A stretch of 51,214 nt of DNA, taken from contig WOUS01000014.1 in the NCBI GenBank assembly GCA_009772985.1, positions 1 through 51,214 on the forward strand, read 5' to 3'. Shown here piece by piece: positions 31,998 through 39,067 of this stretch (positions within the stretch are counted from its first letter, which is position 1; each line of letters opens with the position of its first letter). Both the position numbers and the translations under genes were made by a program. This DNA comes from Anaerolineaceae bacterium (lineage in GTDB: Bacteria; Chloroflexota; Anaerolineae; Anaerolineales; Villigracilaceae). The notes beneath the pieces were generated by a model, which was given only the letters and a program-made list of their open reading frames with translations, searched no databases and had not been told where the DNA came from.

Positions 31998-34604
31998 TTA
32001 TTTGATGCTCACCAGCGCCGCCTGGACGATCACGCGGTAGCGGTACGTGCCGGTATCCGCATTCCAGGAACGGCAGGTGGTCAACGTCAGCCACGGCGTA
32101 TCCTTGTGCTGGAAGGCCGCAACGGTCGAGTCAGGCCGGACCTGGGTCACGCTCCGCACTTCGTAGACGTATTGCTGCCCCCAGGCGTGGACGATGATCC
32201 GGTCGCCGTACCACAGCGTGTTCAGGTACACGAACGGGCCGGCCGAGTTGTCGGCGTTCCAGACGTGGGCGGTGATGACCGAGTTGCCGCTCCAGGTCGG
32301 GAAGGCCGTGCCTTGCAGCCAGCCGGCGTTCCGGCCCAGCCAGGAGACATCCCAGGTATTGCCAGACTGCGGCACGCCGACGATGTCCATGCTCACGCCC
32401 AGGCGCGGGATCTCCAGCCGCAGGTCGCTGGCGGCGTAGGATTCGGCCTGGGGCGGGAGGGCAGTCACCCGGTCCGGGGCGAAGCCGGTGGCCGGGAGAG
32501 CCGACGGGGCAGGCGAGACGGTGAAATTGACGGCGCTGTTGGCCCCGCCATTGAGGGGGTTGCCGCTCAAATCCCAGATGGAGGCCGCTCCGCAGACGTA
32601 CAGGCGGTACTGGCCGTTCGCCAGGGGCAGTTCCGCCGCCGCGATATTGAGCGTGGCGGTGTAGGTAATCGCATCGTAGGTTATGCTGGCGATTTCGATT
32701 CTTTCATCATCGCCTTCCGCAACGTGATCGGAATCGCAGATGCTGACCGATGTGACCGTCGTGTCGAAGATCCCGTTCGGCCCCGGCCGCACCAGCATGT
32801 AGTTCCAGAGGGAGTTGGCGGAATGCTGGCTGCCGTCGCCGAGCATATTTTCGCTGAAGGTGACCGTGAGCTGCGTCGGGCCGGGATAGTTCAGCACCGC
32901 TCCGTCCGCCGGGACGCTGAGGGTCACGATGGGGAAGGCGGCGTCGCCGGTCACGTTGACCGTTACGCTGCCACTGATGTCCTGCGGGAAGTCGCCGGCC
33001 AGGCCGCCGTACTCGACCACGTAGCCGTTCACCGTGGGATTGCTTGCACCAGAGAGATCATTCCATATCCCTGCGCCGCCGATAATGAACTGGATATAAT
33101 CTTCACCGCTCGCGTCATTTGGTTCACCGGTATTCCAGTTGGTATACCAGCCAGGCTGAACAACGCAACCGGGAGGGTTGTTTCCGATGCAGAAGGTGGT
33201 GCCAGCCTCCGGCCCGGTATCCCACTGCCAAGTACCTTCGGTCGCCGCATCACTGCCGCCAATCCGGGCTGCGCTCCCACCCACCTTGGAAGCTGCAAAG
33301 GCGTTCTCGCCAGCGCTATTGATCGTCGCCAGGTAGCCAGTTCGGCCATAGTACGTGCGGGCGGAGGCCGCGGCGTTCGCCGCCGCCCACGTAACGCCCG
33401 CGCTGGAAACGTACTCAAAGAAGTGACCGGTCGGGCCGTAGGGAAGGCTCGTACCCAGCGAGAAATCCACCGTGCGGGTGGAGGTGACCGAGGTGGCACT
33501 GCTGAACGTTACCGCCCGCAGGAGGGTCTGGTAGTTGTTGATGGATGATGTGCCGGTGAAGGAGAGCACGCCGGTCGTGGAGTTGTACGACCAGGAGATG
33601 CCGTTCCACGGGCTGGCGTAGCCGCTGACGGCCAGCGTGTCGCCGATATTGAAGTTCGTGCCGACGAGCACGGTCGCCCCATCCATGTTGCCGCCGGCCG
33701 GGTTGGAGGTGGCCGTCAGGGCGGCCGAGATGGCGATGGCCGGATCGGCCGAGGTGTAGTTGTATGCGCCGCTCACATCTAGGTCGAACTCCGGCGAGAG
33801 GGAAACATTGACCGTGACCGTGCCGGTCGTGTCCAGAGGGGTATCGCCGGGCATGCCGCCGTATTCGACCACGTAGCCTGAAGCAGTACTCCAATAGTCA
33901 TTCCAATAGCCATTGAGATTGCCGTAGATGAGGCCATAATCTTCAATGCCCATATTATTTGGTTCACCAGCAGACCAATTGGCGTACCAGTCAGGTTGAA
34001 CAATGCAACCGGGTGGGTTATTGCCGATACAGAACGTACTGCCGCTCTCCGGACCGGTCACCCATTGCCAGACCCCTTCGGTTGCCGCATCGCTGCTGCC
34101 TATCCACATCCAATCCGTCCCCCCTCCCAACTTGCCATAAATAAAGGCATCCTCACCTCCAGAGGTGATGGTTGCCAGGTAACCGGTGCGGCCAAAATAA
34201 TTTCGACTCGAAGCAGCAGCATTGGCCGCAGTCCACGTTATGTTCACGCTGGGGACATACTCATAGAAATGGCCGGTGCCGGGGTAGGGCAATGCCGTGC
34301 CCAGCGAGAACTCAATCGAGCGCGCGCCTGTCATGCCGGATGTGCTGCTGAACGTCACGGTGCGTAGCACCGTTTGCCAGCCAGCACCATTCGCTACGCC
34401 GCTAAGCGTAAGCACGCCGGTGGCGGCATTATATGACGGCGTAATGCCGGGAAAGGCCGAGACCGACAGCGTATCGCCGGGCTGGAAACCGCTGCTGATG
34501 TAAACAGTAGCGCCGCTGATCCCCGCGCCGTCATTGGTGGCCGTCAGGCCGGTCCCGATGGTGACGGCAGTCCCGCCGTTCGGGTACGAATACGAGCCGC
34601 TCAC
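31998..34604 (-). CDS. C-type-lectin repeat protein with C-terminal sortase domain, 5' end truncated
   Basis: 868 residues as read from a GTG at 34604. Two tandem modules each have a beta-rich part starting DLDVSG (the first begins at the break point) followed by a C-type-lectin domain with WTAANAAA, GYLATI, TGPE, NWSAGEPN and GYVVEYGG (about residues 120-258 and 400-550). An SbsA-like bacterial Ig domain follows (SVPADGAVLNYPGPTQL, TVTFSENM). The last 135 residues are a sortase: IPRLGVSMDIVGVPQ, catalytic His in ITAHVW, Cys in LTLTTC and Arg in YRYRV. Sortases cut and join surface proteins, so lectin repeats would target this one to glycans. There is no signal peptide; the open frame continues upstream into a foreign peptidase tail, so the true N-terminus is lost. 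Either a pseudogene or a misjoined assembly. Confidence 0.8.
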   Translation of the reverse strand: MSGSYSYPNGGTAVTIGTGLTATNDGAGISGATVYISSGFQPGDTLSVSAFPGITPSYNAATGVLTLSGVANGAGWQTVLRTVTFSSTSGMTGARSIEFSLGTALPYPGTGHFYEYVPSVNITWTAANAAASSRNYFGRTGYLATITSGGEDAFIYGKLGGGTDWMWIGSSDAATEGVWQWVTGPESGSTFCIGNNPPGCIVQPDWYANWSAGEPNNMGIEDYGLIYGNLNGYWNDYWSTASGYVVEYGGMPGDTPLDTTGTVTVNVSLSPEFDLDVSGAYNYTSADPAIAISAALTATSNPAGGNMDGATVLVGTNFNIGDTLAVSGYASPWNGISWSYNSTTGVLSFTGTSSINNYQTLLRAVTFSSATSVTSTRTVDFSLGTSLPYGPTGHFFEYVSSAGVTWAAANAAASARTYYGRTGYLATINSAGENAFAASKVGGSAARIGGSDAATEGTWQWDTGPEAGTTFCIGNNPPGCVVQPGWYTNWNTGEPNDASGEDYIQFIIGGAGIWNDLSGASNPTVNGYVVEYGGLAGDFPQDISGSVTVNVTGDAAFPIVTLSVPADGAVLNYPGPTQLTVTFSENMLGDGSQHSANSLWNYMLVRPGPNGIFDTTVTSVSICDSDHVAEGDDERIEIASITYDAITYTATLNIAAAELPLANGQYRLYVCGAASIWDLSGNPLNGGANSAVNFTVSPAPSALPATGFAPDRVTALPPQAESYAASDLRLEIPRLGVSMDIVGVPQSGNTWDVSWLGRNAGWLQGTAFPTWSGNSVITAHVWNADNSAGPFVYLNTLWYGDRIIVHAWGQQYVYEVRSVTQVRPDSTVAAFQHKDTPWLTLTTCRSWNADTGTYRYRVIVQAALVSIK

Positions 34605-34610
34605 GTCCAG

Positions 34611-34754
34611 GTCTTTGCCCTCGCCACCGGCGGCAAACGGGCGGACGTGAGCATTGTCGGCGCGTACGAGGCCGAGGCGCTGGCGCAGGCCATCGTGCGC
34701 GCGGTGCAGGCTGCCGGTCCGGCAGGCGGGCTGCCGAGTGCCAGTGGTCAGTGA
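34611..34754 (+). pseudogene. 3' remnant of a P1/DmpA-like (S58) peptidase
   Basis: About 47 codons ending in TGA read FALATGGKRADVSIVGAY, then EAEALAQAIVRAVQAA. This resembles the C-terminal end of the DmpA/P1 aminopeptidase family, whose tail has a similar FALATG strand and a final helix. Everything upstream is replaced by the minus-strand lectin-sortase gene; the join is near 34611. The last codons run into a CAGTNNN heptamer repeat. A terminator follows at 34781. Identification of the family is from memory of its tail and is moderate. Confidence 0.5.
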
Positions 34755-34776
34755 TCAGTATCCAGTATTCAGTGGA
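34742..34776. repeat. CAGTNNN heptamer repeat
   Basis: Five 7-mers: CAGTGGT, CAGTGAT, CAGTATC, CAGTATT, CAGTGGA. Same type as the ftsA-ftsZ array. Confidence 0.9.
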
Positions 34777-34780
34777 AAAC

Positions 34781-34819
34781 AAAGAACGGCTTGCGCAAGG
34801 CAGGCCGTTCTTTTTTGCT
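34781..34819. terminator. Bidirectional terminator
   Basis: AAAGAACGGC (34781-34790) pairs with GCCGTTCTTT (34804-34813). It is followed by T on the plus strand and by GTTTT on the minus strand, so it can end both the peptidase remnant and the YvlD-like gene. Confidence 0.8.
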
Positions 34820-34850
34820 GATTGCTGATTGCTGATTGCTGACCGCTATT
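34816..34850. repeat. TGCTGAT heptamer repeat
   Basis: TGCTGAT three times, then TGCTGAC and CGCTATT. It overlaps the stop end of the YvlD-like gene. Confidence 0.85.
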
Positions 34851-35229
34851 TCTTGCGGCGGCCCTTGAGTTCGTCTTTCAGGATCGCGCTCAGGATGATG
34901 CTGACGATGCTGACGATCAGTCCGCCCAGGAAGGCGTTCCACCAGAACGGTTCGGTGATGACGAGCAGGATGCCGAACCCATCGCCGATCCAGGCGGTCA
35001 GGGCGAAGAGGAAAGTGTTGATGGCCAGGGTGAACAGGCCCAGGGTCAGGATGATGAGCGGGCAGGTGAGCAGTTTGATGAGCGGGCGCAGCAGGGCGTT
35101 GACCAGCCCGAAGATGAGCGCCAGTATGACCACGCCGGTCCAGTTGCCTTCGTAGGCCAGTCCCGGCAGGATGGCGATGGCGGCCCACAGCGCCACGGCG
35201 TTGATGCCCCAGCGGATGATGAATTTCAT
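34846..35229 (-). CDS. YvlD/phage-holin-IV family membrane protein
   Basis: 127 residues with four membrane helices. The pattern MKFIIRWGINAVALWAA, then GVVILALIFGLVNALLRPLI, LTCPLIILTLGLFTLAINT and GGLIVSIVSIILSAIL is that of the YvlD family of small membrane proteins, which is linked to membrane or envelope stress in Bacillus but has no known activity. A GAGGAGG lies 6 nt before the ATG. The C-terminus is basic (LKGRRKK). Confidence 0.88.
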   Translation of the reverse strand: MKFIIRWGINAVALWAAIAILPGLAYEGNWTGVVILALIFGLVNALLRPLIKLLTCPLIILTLGLFTLAINTFLFALTAWIGDGFGILLVITEPFWWNAFLGGLIVSIVSIILSAILKDELKGRRKK

Positions 35230-35286
35230 TTCGACCTCCTCAGGAAGATTTTTCCTTACTTTAGTATTTACAAATTCTCTGCCGGA

Positions 35287-35396
35287 GTGTCATTGCGAGA
35301 CGCCGGTGTTCTTCCGGCGGCGAAGCAATCCCCTTCCGGTGAATAACATATCTGGAACATGGGGATTGCTTCGGCAAGAACGCCTCGCAATGACAC
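35287..35396. repeat. TGTCATTGCGAG inverted repeat element, copy 1
   Basis: GTGTCATTGCGAG (35287-35299) faces CTCGCAATGACAC (35384-35396). Inside, GAAGCAATCCCC faces GGGGATTGCTTC. A second copy lies at 38958-39047. Elements of this sequence are common between genes in several bacterial phyla. Confidence 0.9.
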
Positions 35397-35436
35397 ACGC
35401 AGTTATGAAGATGTACGGATGCCCGCGGCTGCGGTT

Positions 35437-36405
35437 TCATGCGGCGCGCATCCAGACCAGGGTGCGCTGCGGATGGAATCCGGCCGCTTCGATGGCGGCG
35501 CGGTATTCCCCGGCGGGGAGATCCAGCGTGAGCATCTGCCGCCAGGCCAGGTCACGCCGCGCCCGGAGCAGGAGGGCGGTGAGCGCCAGCGCCGCGCCTT
35601 CGGGCGGGACGGCGGCCCACAGCCGGTCGGCTTGACCGTACCCCGGCTGCCAGGTGAGCGCCGCTTCCAGTTGATTGCCGGAGCGGACGGCCCAGTTCCT
35701 GATCTCGGTCTCGAGGAAGAAGCGGTAGAGCGCCGGGCCGAAGCCGGGGCGCAGGGTCGTCCACGGGATGGGATGGTACCAGGCCAGCAGGTCCGGGTGG
35801 AGGCGGCGCAGCCAGGATTCCTGCCGGGGCCAGTCGCGGGCCGGGTGGTTGGTAAAGGTTACGCCGAGGCCGTCGGGGCAGGCGTTCCGGTCCGGTTTGG
35901 CCTGCCAGATGGTGCGGCGCGCCTGTTCGACGAATCCCAGGCTGCGGTAGAGTTCGACCGCGCCGGGGTTGTCGTCGCGGACGTGCAGCCAGGTCTCGTC
36001 GGCGCGCTTCTGGCGGGCGTGGTGCAGGGCGGCGACGGTGAGGGCGCGGCCGATGCCCCTCCGCCGGTATTCCGGGCGGACGGCGACATTGGCGATGAGG
36101 TAGTATTTGCGGCCTTCGCGCCGGAAAGGGATGAGGCTGGCGTTGCCGACGACGGCTGCGTCTTCCACCCAGACGTAGCCGGAGAGCGGCATGGAGGTCG
36201 TCTCGACGGCGGTGGAGGCCCAGCGCAGGAAGGCGTTGTCCTGGCTGGAGCGGCGCATCTGCTGGACGTAGCGCCGGCCTTCGGCGTCCAGGGTGTCGGC
36301 GAAACATTTCTCTACCAGGTCGGCCACAGACGGCAGGTCGCGCATGATGTTGAGCGGGCGCAGCTGCGGGGTCTCGGCCAGGATGGGGGTGGTGATGGCA
36401 ACCAT
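35437..36405 (-). CDS. GNAT family N-acetyltransferase
   Basis: 322 residues. An N-terminal GNAT domain (about residues 15-165) has the acetyl-CoA motif VAVRPEYRRRGIGRALT and ends NPGAVELYRSLGFVEQ. The C-terminal half (from ACPDGLGVTFTNHPARDW) has the look of a second, degenerate GNAT-like domain (WLRRLHPDLLAWYHPIPW, LDLPAGEYRAAIEAAGFHPQRTLVWM). The substrate cannot be told. A TATAAT lies 7 nt before the ATG with no Shine-Dalgarno, so it is probably leaderless. Confidence 0.85.
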   Translation of the reverse strand: MVAITTPILAETPQLRPLNIMRDLPSVADLVEKCFADTLDAEGRRYVQQMRRSSQDNAFLRWASTAVETTSMPLSGYVWVEDAAVVGNASLIPFRREGRKYYLIANVAVRPEYRRRGIGRALTVAALHHARQKRADETWLHVRDDNPGAVELYRSLGFVEQARRTIWQAKPDRNACPDGLGVTFTNHPARDWPRQESWLRRLHPDLLAWYHPIPWTTLRPGFGPALYRFFLETEIRNWAVRSGNQLEAALTWQPGYGQADRLWAAVPPEGAALALTALLLRARRDLAWRQMLTLDLPAGEYRAAIEAAGFHPQRTLVWMRAA

Positions 36406-36412
36406 CCCGCCT

Positions 36413-36418
36413 ATTATA
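36413..36418 (-). promoter_or_regulatory. TATAAT box 7 nt before the GNAT start (leaderless)
   Basis: ATTATA on the plus strand reads TATAAT on the minus strand, 7 nt in front of the ATG at 36405. No clear -35 element. Confidence 0.55.
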
Positions 36419-36455
36419 GCGCATTGCCATCACCGGTTGGGGGAGGGGGATGTTA

Positions 36456-36518
36456 TCCGCAGATTTCGCAGATTATAAGAACAATATCCGCGTTTTCCGC
36501 GTTCATTCGCGTCCTGTT
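36456..36518. repeat. Partial CGCGG-type repeat
   Basis: TTATCCGCAGATTTCGCAG and ATCCGCGTTTTCCGCGTTC are followed by ATTCGCGTCC. It resembles one arm of the elements at 4177 and 5262. Confidence 0.5.
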
Positions 36519-36559
36519 CCCAAAAGTGCTGGGTGGTTACCTTTCATGGAGGATCGAAT

Positions 36560-37705
36560 CTATTTATTCCACTCCACGTAGGCTTCGTAGACTGCTTTCT
36601 GTGTGGCCCAGGTTATGATGCCCTGGTCGGCCAGGGATTGCATCTGCTCGAAGAAGTAGCGCAGCACCGCCTCGTTCTCCGGCGCGAACACATTTGCGGG
36701 CAGGTAGACGCCCAGTTTGGCGATGCGGCTGCGGTCGCGGTTCTGGTTGACCTCGCGGATGAAGGCCGCCAGCACATCCACATCTTCATTTGTCAGGGGC
36801 GGGTTGTTCCATCGTCCGGCGGGATTTTCCAGGATACCCTCGGCCATTGCGGAAAGCAGCCCCAGTTCACCGGAAGAGACGAGCAGCACGCCATCCTCAT
36901 CCGGGACAAAGTCTGTGGCATCCGCCACCATGAACGGGTAAATGCGCTCGTACAGGTCGAGCGGCGCGCCGGCATGGTAACTTACATTGCGGATGTACTC
37001 GTCCGTCCAAGTGGGGTCGGGGCGGTTTTCTAGCGGCATGGACAGGTAGTGCATCCCGACCACGCCGTCAATGTACTTGAACCCGGCCAGGCTGGCGGCC
37101 AGCGCCCAATCGTTCGCGCCGCCTCCGCCCGAACAGCCCAGGTTGTTCTCCGCGCCGACCAGCGCGTCCACCAGGGCTTTGTTTTCGGCGAAGAAGCGGG
37201 AGTAGCGCTCGACGGACATCACCTCGTCGCGGAAGCCGAAATCGCAATGCGTTCCCACGCCGTGCCCGCGGGCGACGATCTCGGCCATGAAGTTGCGGTT
37301 CCATTTCGTGTTGGCGATGGCGAACGGCTGCTCGGATTCGATGGTCAGTTTCGCGCCGTACGTGTCGGCCAGGTCCATGCCGTAGGTCAACTGGTCAATG
37401 TGCTGCTCGAAGACGGCCTGCACTTTATCGTCATCGTGGCCGCCCTCCATGTGGGTCATGGTGGTCAAGTACAGGGGCGCGTCGCCCGCGTGGCCCGGGA
37501 GCGGGTCCGCGGTCCCGGGCGTTGCGGGGCTGGACCCGGAGCCTGCCGCGGCGCAGTCCGCCGGGCAGTTTTGGGCGTTTTCCGGGCCGTTACAAATCCC
37601 ATCTCCGCATGGCGATGCCGCCTGTCCCGTTCCACTCACCGCCGGGCTTCCGCAGGCGGAGAGGACGAGGGTCAGAAGAACAAATGCCAGAATGATCTTT
37701 TTCAT
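36560..37705 (-). CDS. Secreted lipoprotein with polysaccharide-deacetylase-like fold
   Basis: 381 residues. The signal peptide KKIILAFVLLTLVLSACGS has the lipobox LSAC. Next is CGDGICNGPENAQNCPADC, a cysteine and Asp-rich motif known from extracellular calcium-binding modules, and a Pro/Gly linker. The main domain has TMTHMEGG, DLADTYGAKLTIESEQPFA, GHGVGTHCDFGF and a long sugar-enzyme-like tail; the THCDFG element and overall order suggest a NodB-like (polysaccharide deacetylase) barrel, but I do not see the usual metal triad clearly. The start at 37705 follows a GGAGG and gives the signal peptide. Substrate unknown. Confidence 0.6.
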   Translation of the reverse strand: MKKIILAFVLLTLVLSACGSPAVSGTGQAASPCGDGICNGPENAQNCPADCAAAGSGSSPATPGTADPLPGHAGDAPLYLTTMTHMEGGHDDDKVQAVFEQHIDQLTYGMDLADTYGAKLTIESEQPFAIANTKWNRNFMAEIVARGHGVGTHCDFGFRDEVMSVERYSRFFAENKALVDALVGAENNLGCSGGGGANDWALAASLAGFKYIDGVVGMHYLSMPLENRPDPTWTDEYIRNVSYHAGAPLDLYERIYPFMVADATDFVPDEDGVLLVSSGELGLLSAMAEGILENPAGRWNNPPLTNEDVDVLAAFIREVNQNRDRSRIAKLGVYLPANVFAPENEAVLRYFFEQMQSLADQGIITWATQKAVYEAYVEWNK

Positions 37706-37815
37706 CGCGCCTCCTTCAAGAGTATCTTGATTATAGCGCACGGATGTTACGGGCGGTTTACCGTCTCGTAAAGTGTGTGTAAATCATCCTGTTCCTTTCG
37801 TGCCAAAATTTCCGC

Positions 37816-37843
37816 TTGAATTTTTTCCAGCGCGTGCTATACT
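37816..37843 (+). promoter_or_regulatory. Promoter of the FGE lipoprotein gene
   Basis: TTGAAT (37816-37821), a 16-nt spacer and TATACT (37838-37843) lie 34 nt before the ATG. Confidence 0.55.
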
Positions 37844-37876
37844 GATTTCAACTTTCAACCACATTCGAGGAGGAGA

Positions 37877-38761
37877 ATGGCAATGAAAATCAAAACCGTT
37901 TACCCCTTTCTGGCGCTTGCAGCGCTCATCCTGATCATCGGCCTTGCGTGCGGGACGACCCCGCTGACAATCGAGCCAACCGCTGCGCCAACCACCGTGC
38001 CGTCCAATACACCGCCGCCTCCAACGTCCACGCCCGACATTGGCTTGACCTGGGAGCGTCCTTCGGATGGGATGGTAATGGTCTATGTGCCGGAAGGGGA
38101 GTTCACGATGGGCAGCAATGACGGCAAACCGAATGAACAGCCGGTGCATACGGTGTACCTGGATGCCTACTGGATTGACCAGACCGAAGTGACCAACAGA
38201 ATGTATGCCCTGTGCGTTGCTGCCGGTCAATGTGACCCACCTGGTTCGAGCGCGTCTTACACCCGCCAAAATTATTACGGTAACCCGGAATATGCCGATT
38301 ACCCGGTGATTTACGTTTCTTGGAATGTCGCCGATGCCTATTGTAGTTGGGCGGGTGCGCGCTTGCCGACCGAGGCTGAATGGGAAAAAGCGGCGCGGGG
38401 GACGGATGGGCGCACCTATCCCTGGGGGAATACCTCCCCCAATTCGAGTTTGCTAAACTACAACATGATTATTGGAAATACAACAACCGTTGGCGAGTAT
38501 CCATCTGGAGCGAGTCCATATGGAGCATTGGACATGGCGGGTAACGTTTGGGAGTGGGTGGCGGATTGGTATAGCGATAATTACTATTCCAGTTCGCCTG
38601 ATAGCAATCCAACCGGCCCATCTTCCGGGGGTCTTCGAGTGCTGCGGGGCGGCGCGTGGTACTACTACGATGTCCTCGTCCGCTCTGCCAACCGCAACAG
38701 GGACTACCCGACGAGCTCCGACATCAGCGTCGGTTTTCGTTGCTCCCGCTCACTTCCTTAA
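37877..38761 (+). CDS. FGE-sulfatase domain lipoprotein
   Basis: 294 residues. The signal peptide ends in the lipobox GLAC, and a Thr/Pro linker follows ([18 protein letters not shown]). The FGE-sulfatase domain runs from about residue 60 to the end: [80 protein letters not shown] and VGFRCSRS. In this fold the C-terminal loops form a ligand-binding face. True formylglycine-generating enzymes oxidise sulfatase cysteines, but lipoprotein members are more often binding proteins. The 3' end has the codon pattern of a DGR variable region (see separate entry). Strong GAGGAGG; ATG at 37877 used, with 37883 as alternative. Confidence 0.85.
   Translation: MAMKIKTVYPFLALAALILIIGLACGTTPLTIEPTAAPTTVPSNTPPPPTSTPDIGLTWERPSDGMVMVYVPEGEFTMGSNDGKPNEQPVHTVYLDAYWIDQTEVTNRMYALCVAAGQCDPPGSSASYTRQNYYGNPEYADYPVIYVSWNVADAYCSWAGARLPTEAEWEKAARGTDGRTYPWGNTSPNSSLLNYNMIIGNTTTVGEYPSGASPYGALDMAGNVWEWVADWYSDNYYSSSPDSNPTGPSSGGLRVLRGGAWYYYDVLVRSANRNRDYPTSSDISVGFRCSRSLP
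38657..38740 (+). other. Candidate DGR variable region of the FGE lipoprotein
   Basis: 24 codons (38660-38731) lie between the Trp of RGGAW and GFR; 19 end in C. The encoded residues are mostly Tyr, Asp, Val, Ser, Asn and Leu, which are one or two adenine changes away from AAC. The rest of the gene does not show such a strong C bias (for example the stretch at 38440-38600). The segment has exactly the same length and the same fixed Arg/Ala/Arg/Arg positions as that of the NACHT-FGE gene. Confidence 0.55.
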
Positions 38762-38873
38762 GTTCTGGAATCCTGTTTTCTGGAGTTCTGAAAAACTGAA
38801 GCGGGGGGTCTGGGGCCTGTGCTGAGCCTGTCGAAGCGGGCAAAACCCCCCAGCGTTTAAAATTTTAAAAGTC

Positions 38874-38902
38874 AAAGGCCGTCCGCAAGGGCGGCCTTTT
38901 GT
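38874..38902 (+). terminator. Terminator downstream of the FGE lipoprotein gene
   Basis: AAAGGCCGTCC and GGGCGGCCTTTT form an 11-bp stem (one G-T pair) with a 4-nt loop and end in T. Confidence 0.75.
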
Positions 38903-38957
38903 TGCCGCAATTTCTATACAGCGTTAACGTTTTTCTTGCATCCGTCGGGTATGCTAT

Positions 38958-39047
38958 TGTCATTGCGAGCCGCCGTCTTTGGGCGGCGTGGCAATCTCCT
39001 CCAGCATACGCGGGGATTGCTTCGTCGCTTCGCTCCTCGCAATGACA
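38958..39047. repeat. TGTCATTGCGAG inverted repeat element, copy 2
   Basis: TGTCATTGCGAG (38958-38969) faces CTCGCAATGACA (39036-39047). It is shorter than copy 1 at 35287 and lies 20 nt before the dnaK start. Confidence 0.9.
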
Positions 39048-39067
39048 CTTACAACAGGAGTAACCTC

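Larger units (their letters stand above)
38762..39067. other. Intergenic region before dnaK
   Basis: It holds the GC-rich block that resembles the 3' flank of the NACHT-FGE gene (38808-38865, with an inserted GCTGAGCCTGTCGAAG repeat), a terminator (38874-38902) and the TGTCATTGCGAG element. No CIRCE heat-shock operator and no gene are seen. Confidence 0.55.

Noticed and set aside
37877..38761. Annotating the FGE lipoprotein as a true formylglycine-generating enzyme
   Set aside because: It is a secreted lipoprotein with no sulfatase gene nearby, and the fold is often used for binding. Activity cannot be claimed from sequence here.
38902..39067. CIRCE/HrcA heat-shock operator in front of dnaK
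   Set aside because: No TTAGCACTC / GAGTGCTAA pair is present. The inverted repeat there is the TGTCATTGCGAG element.
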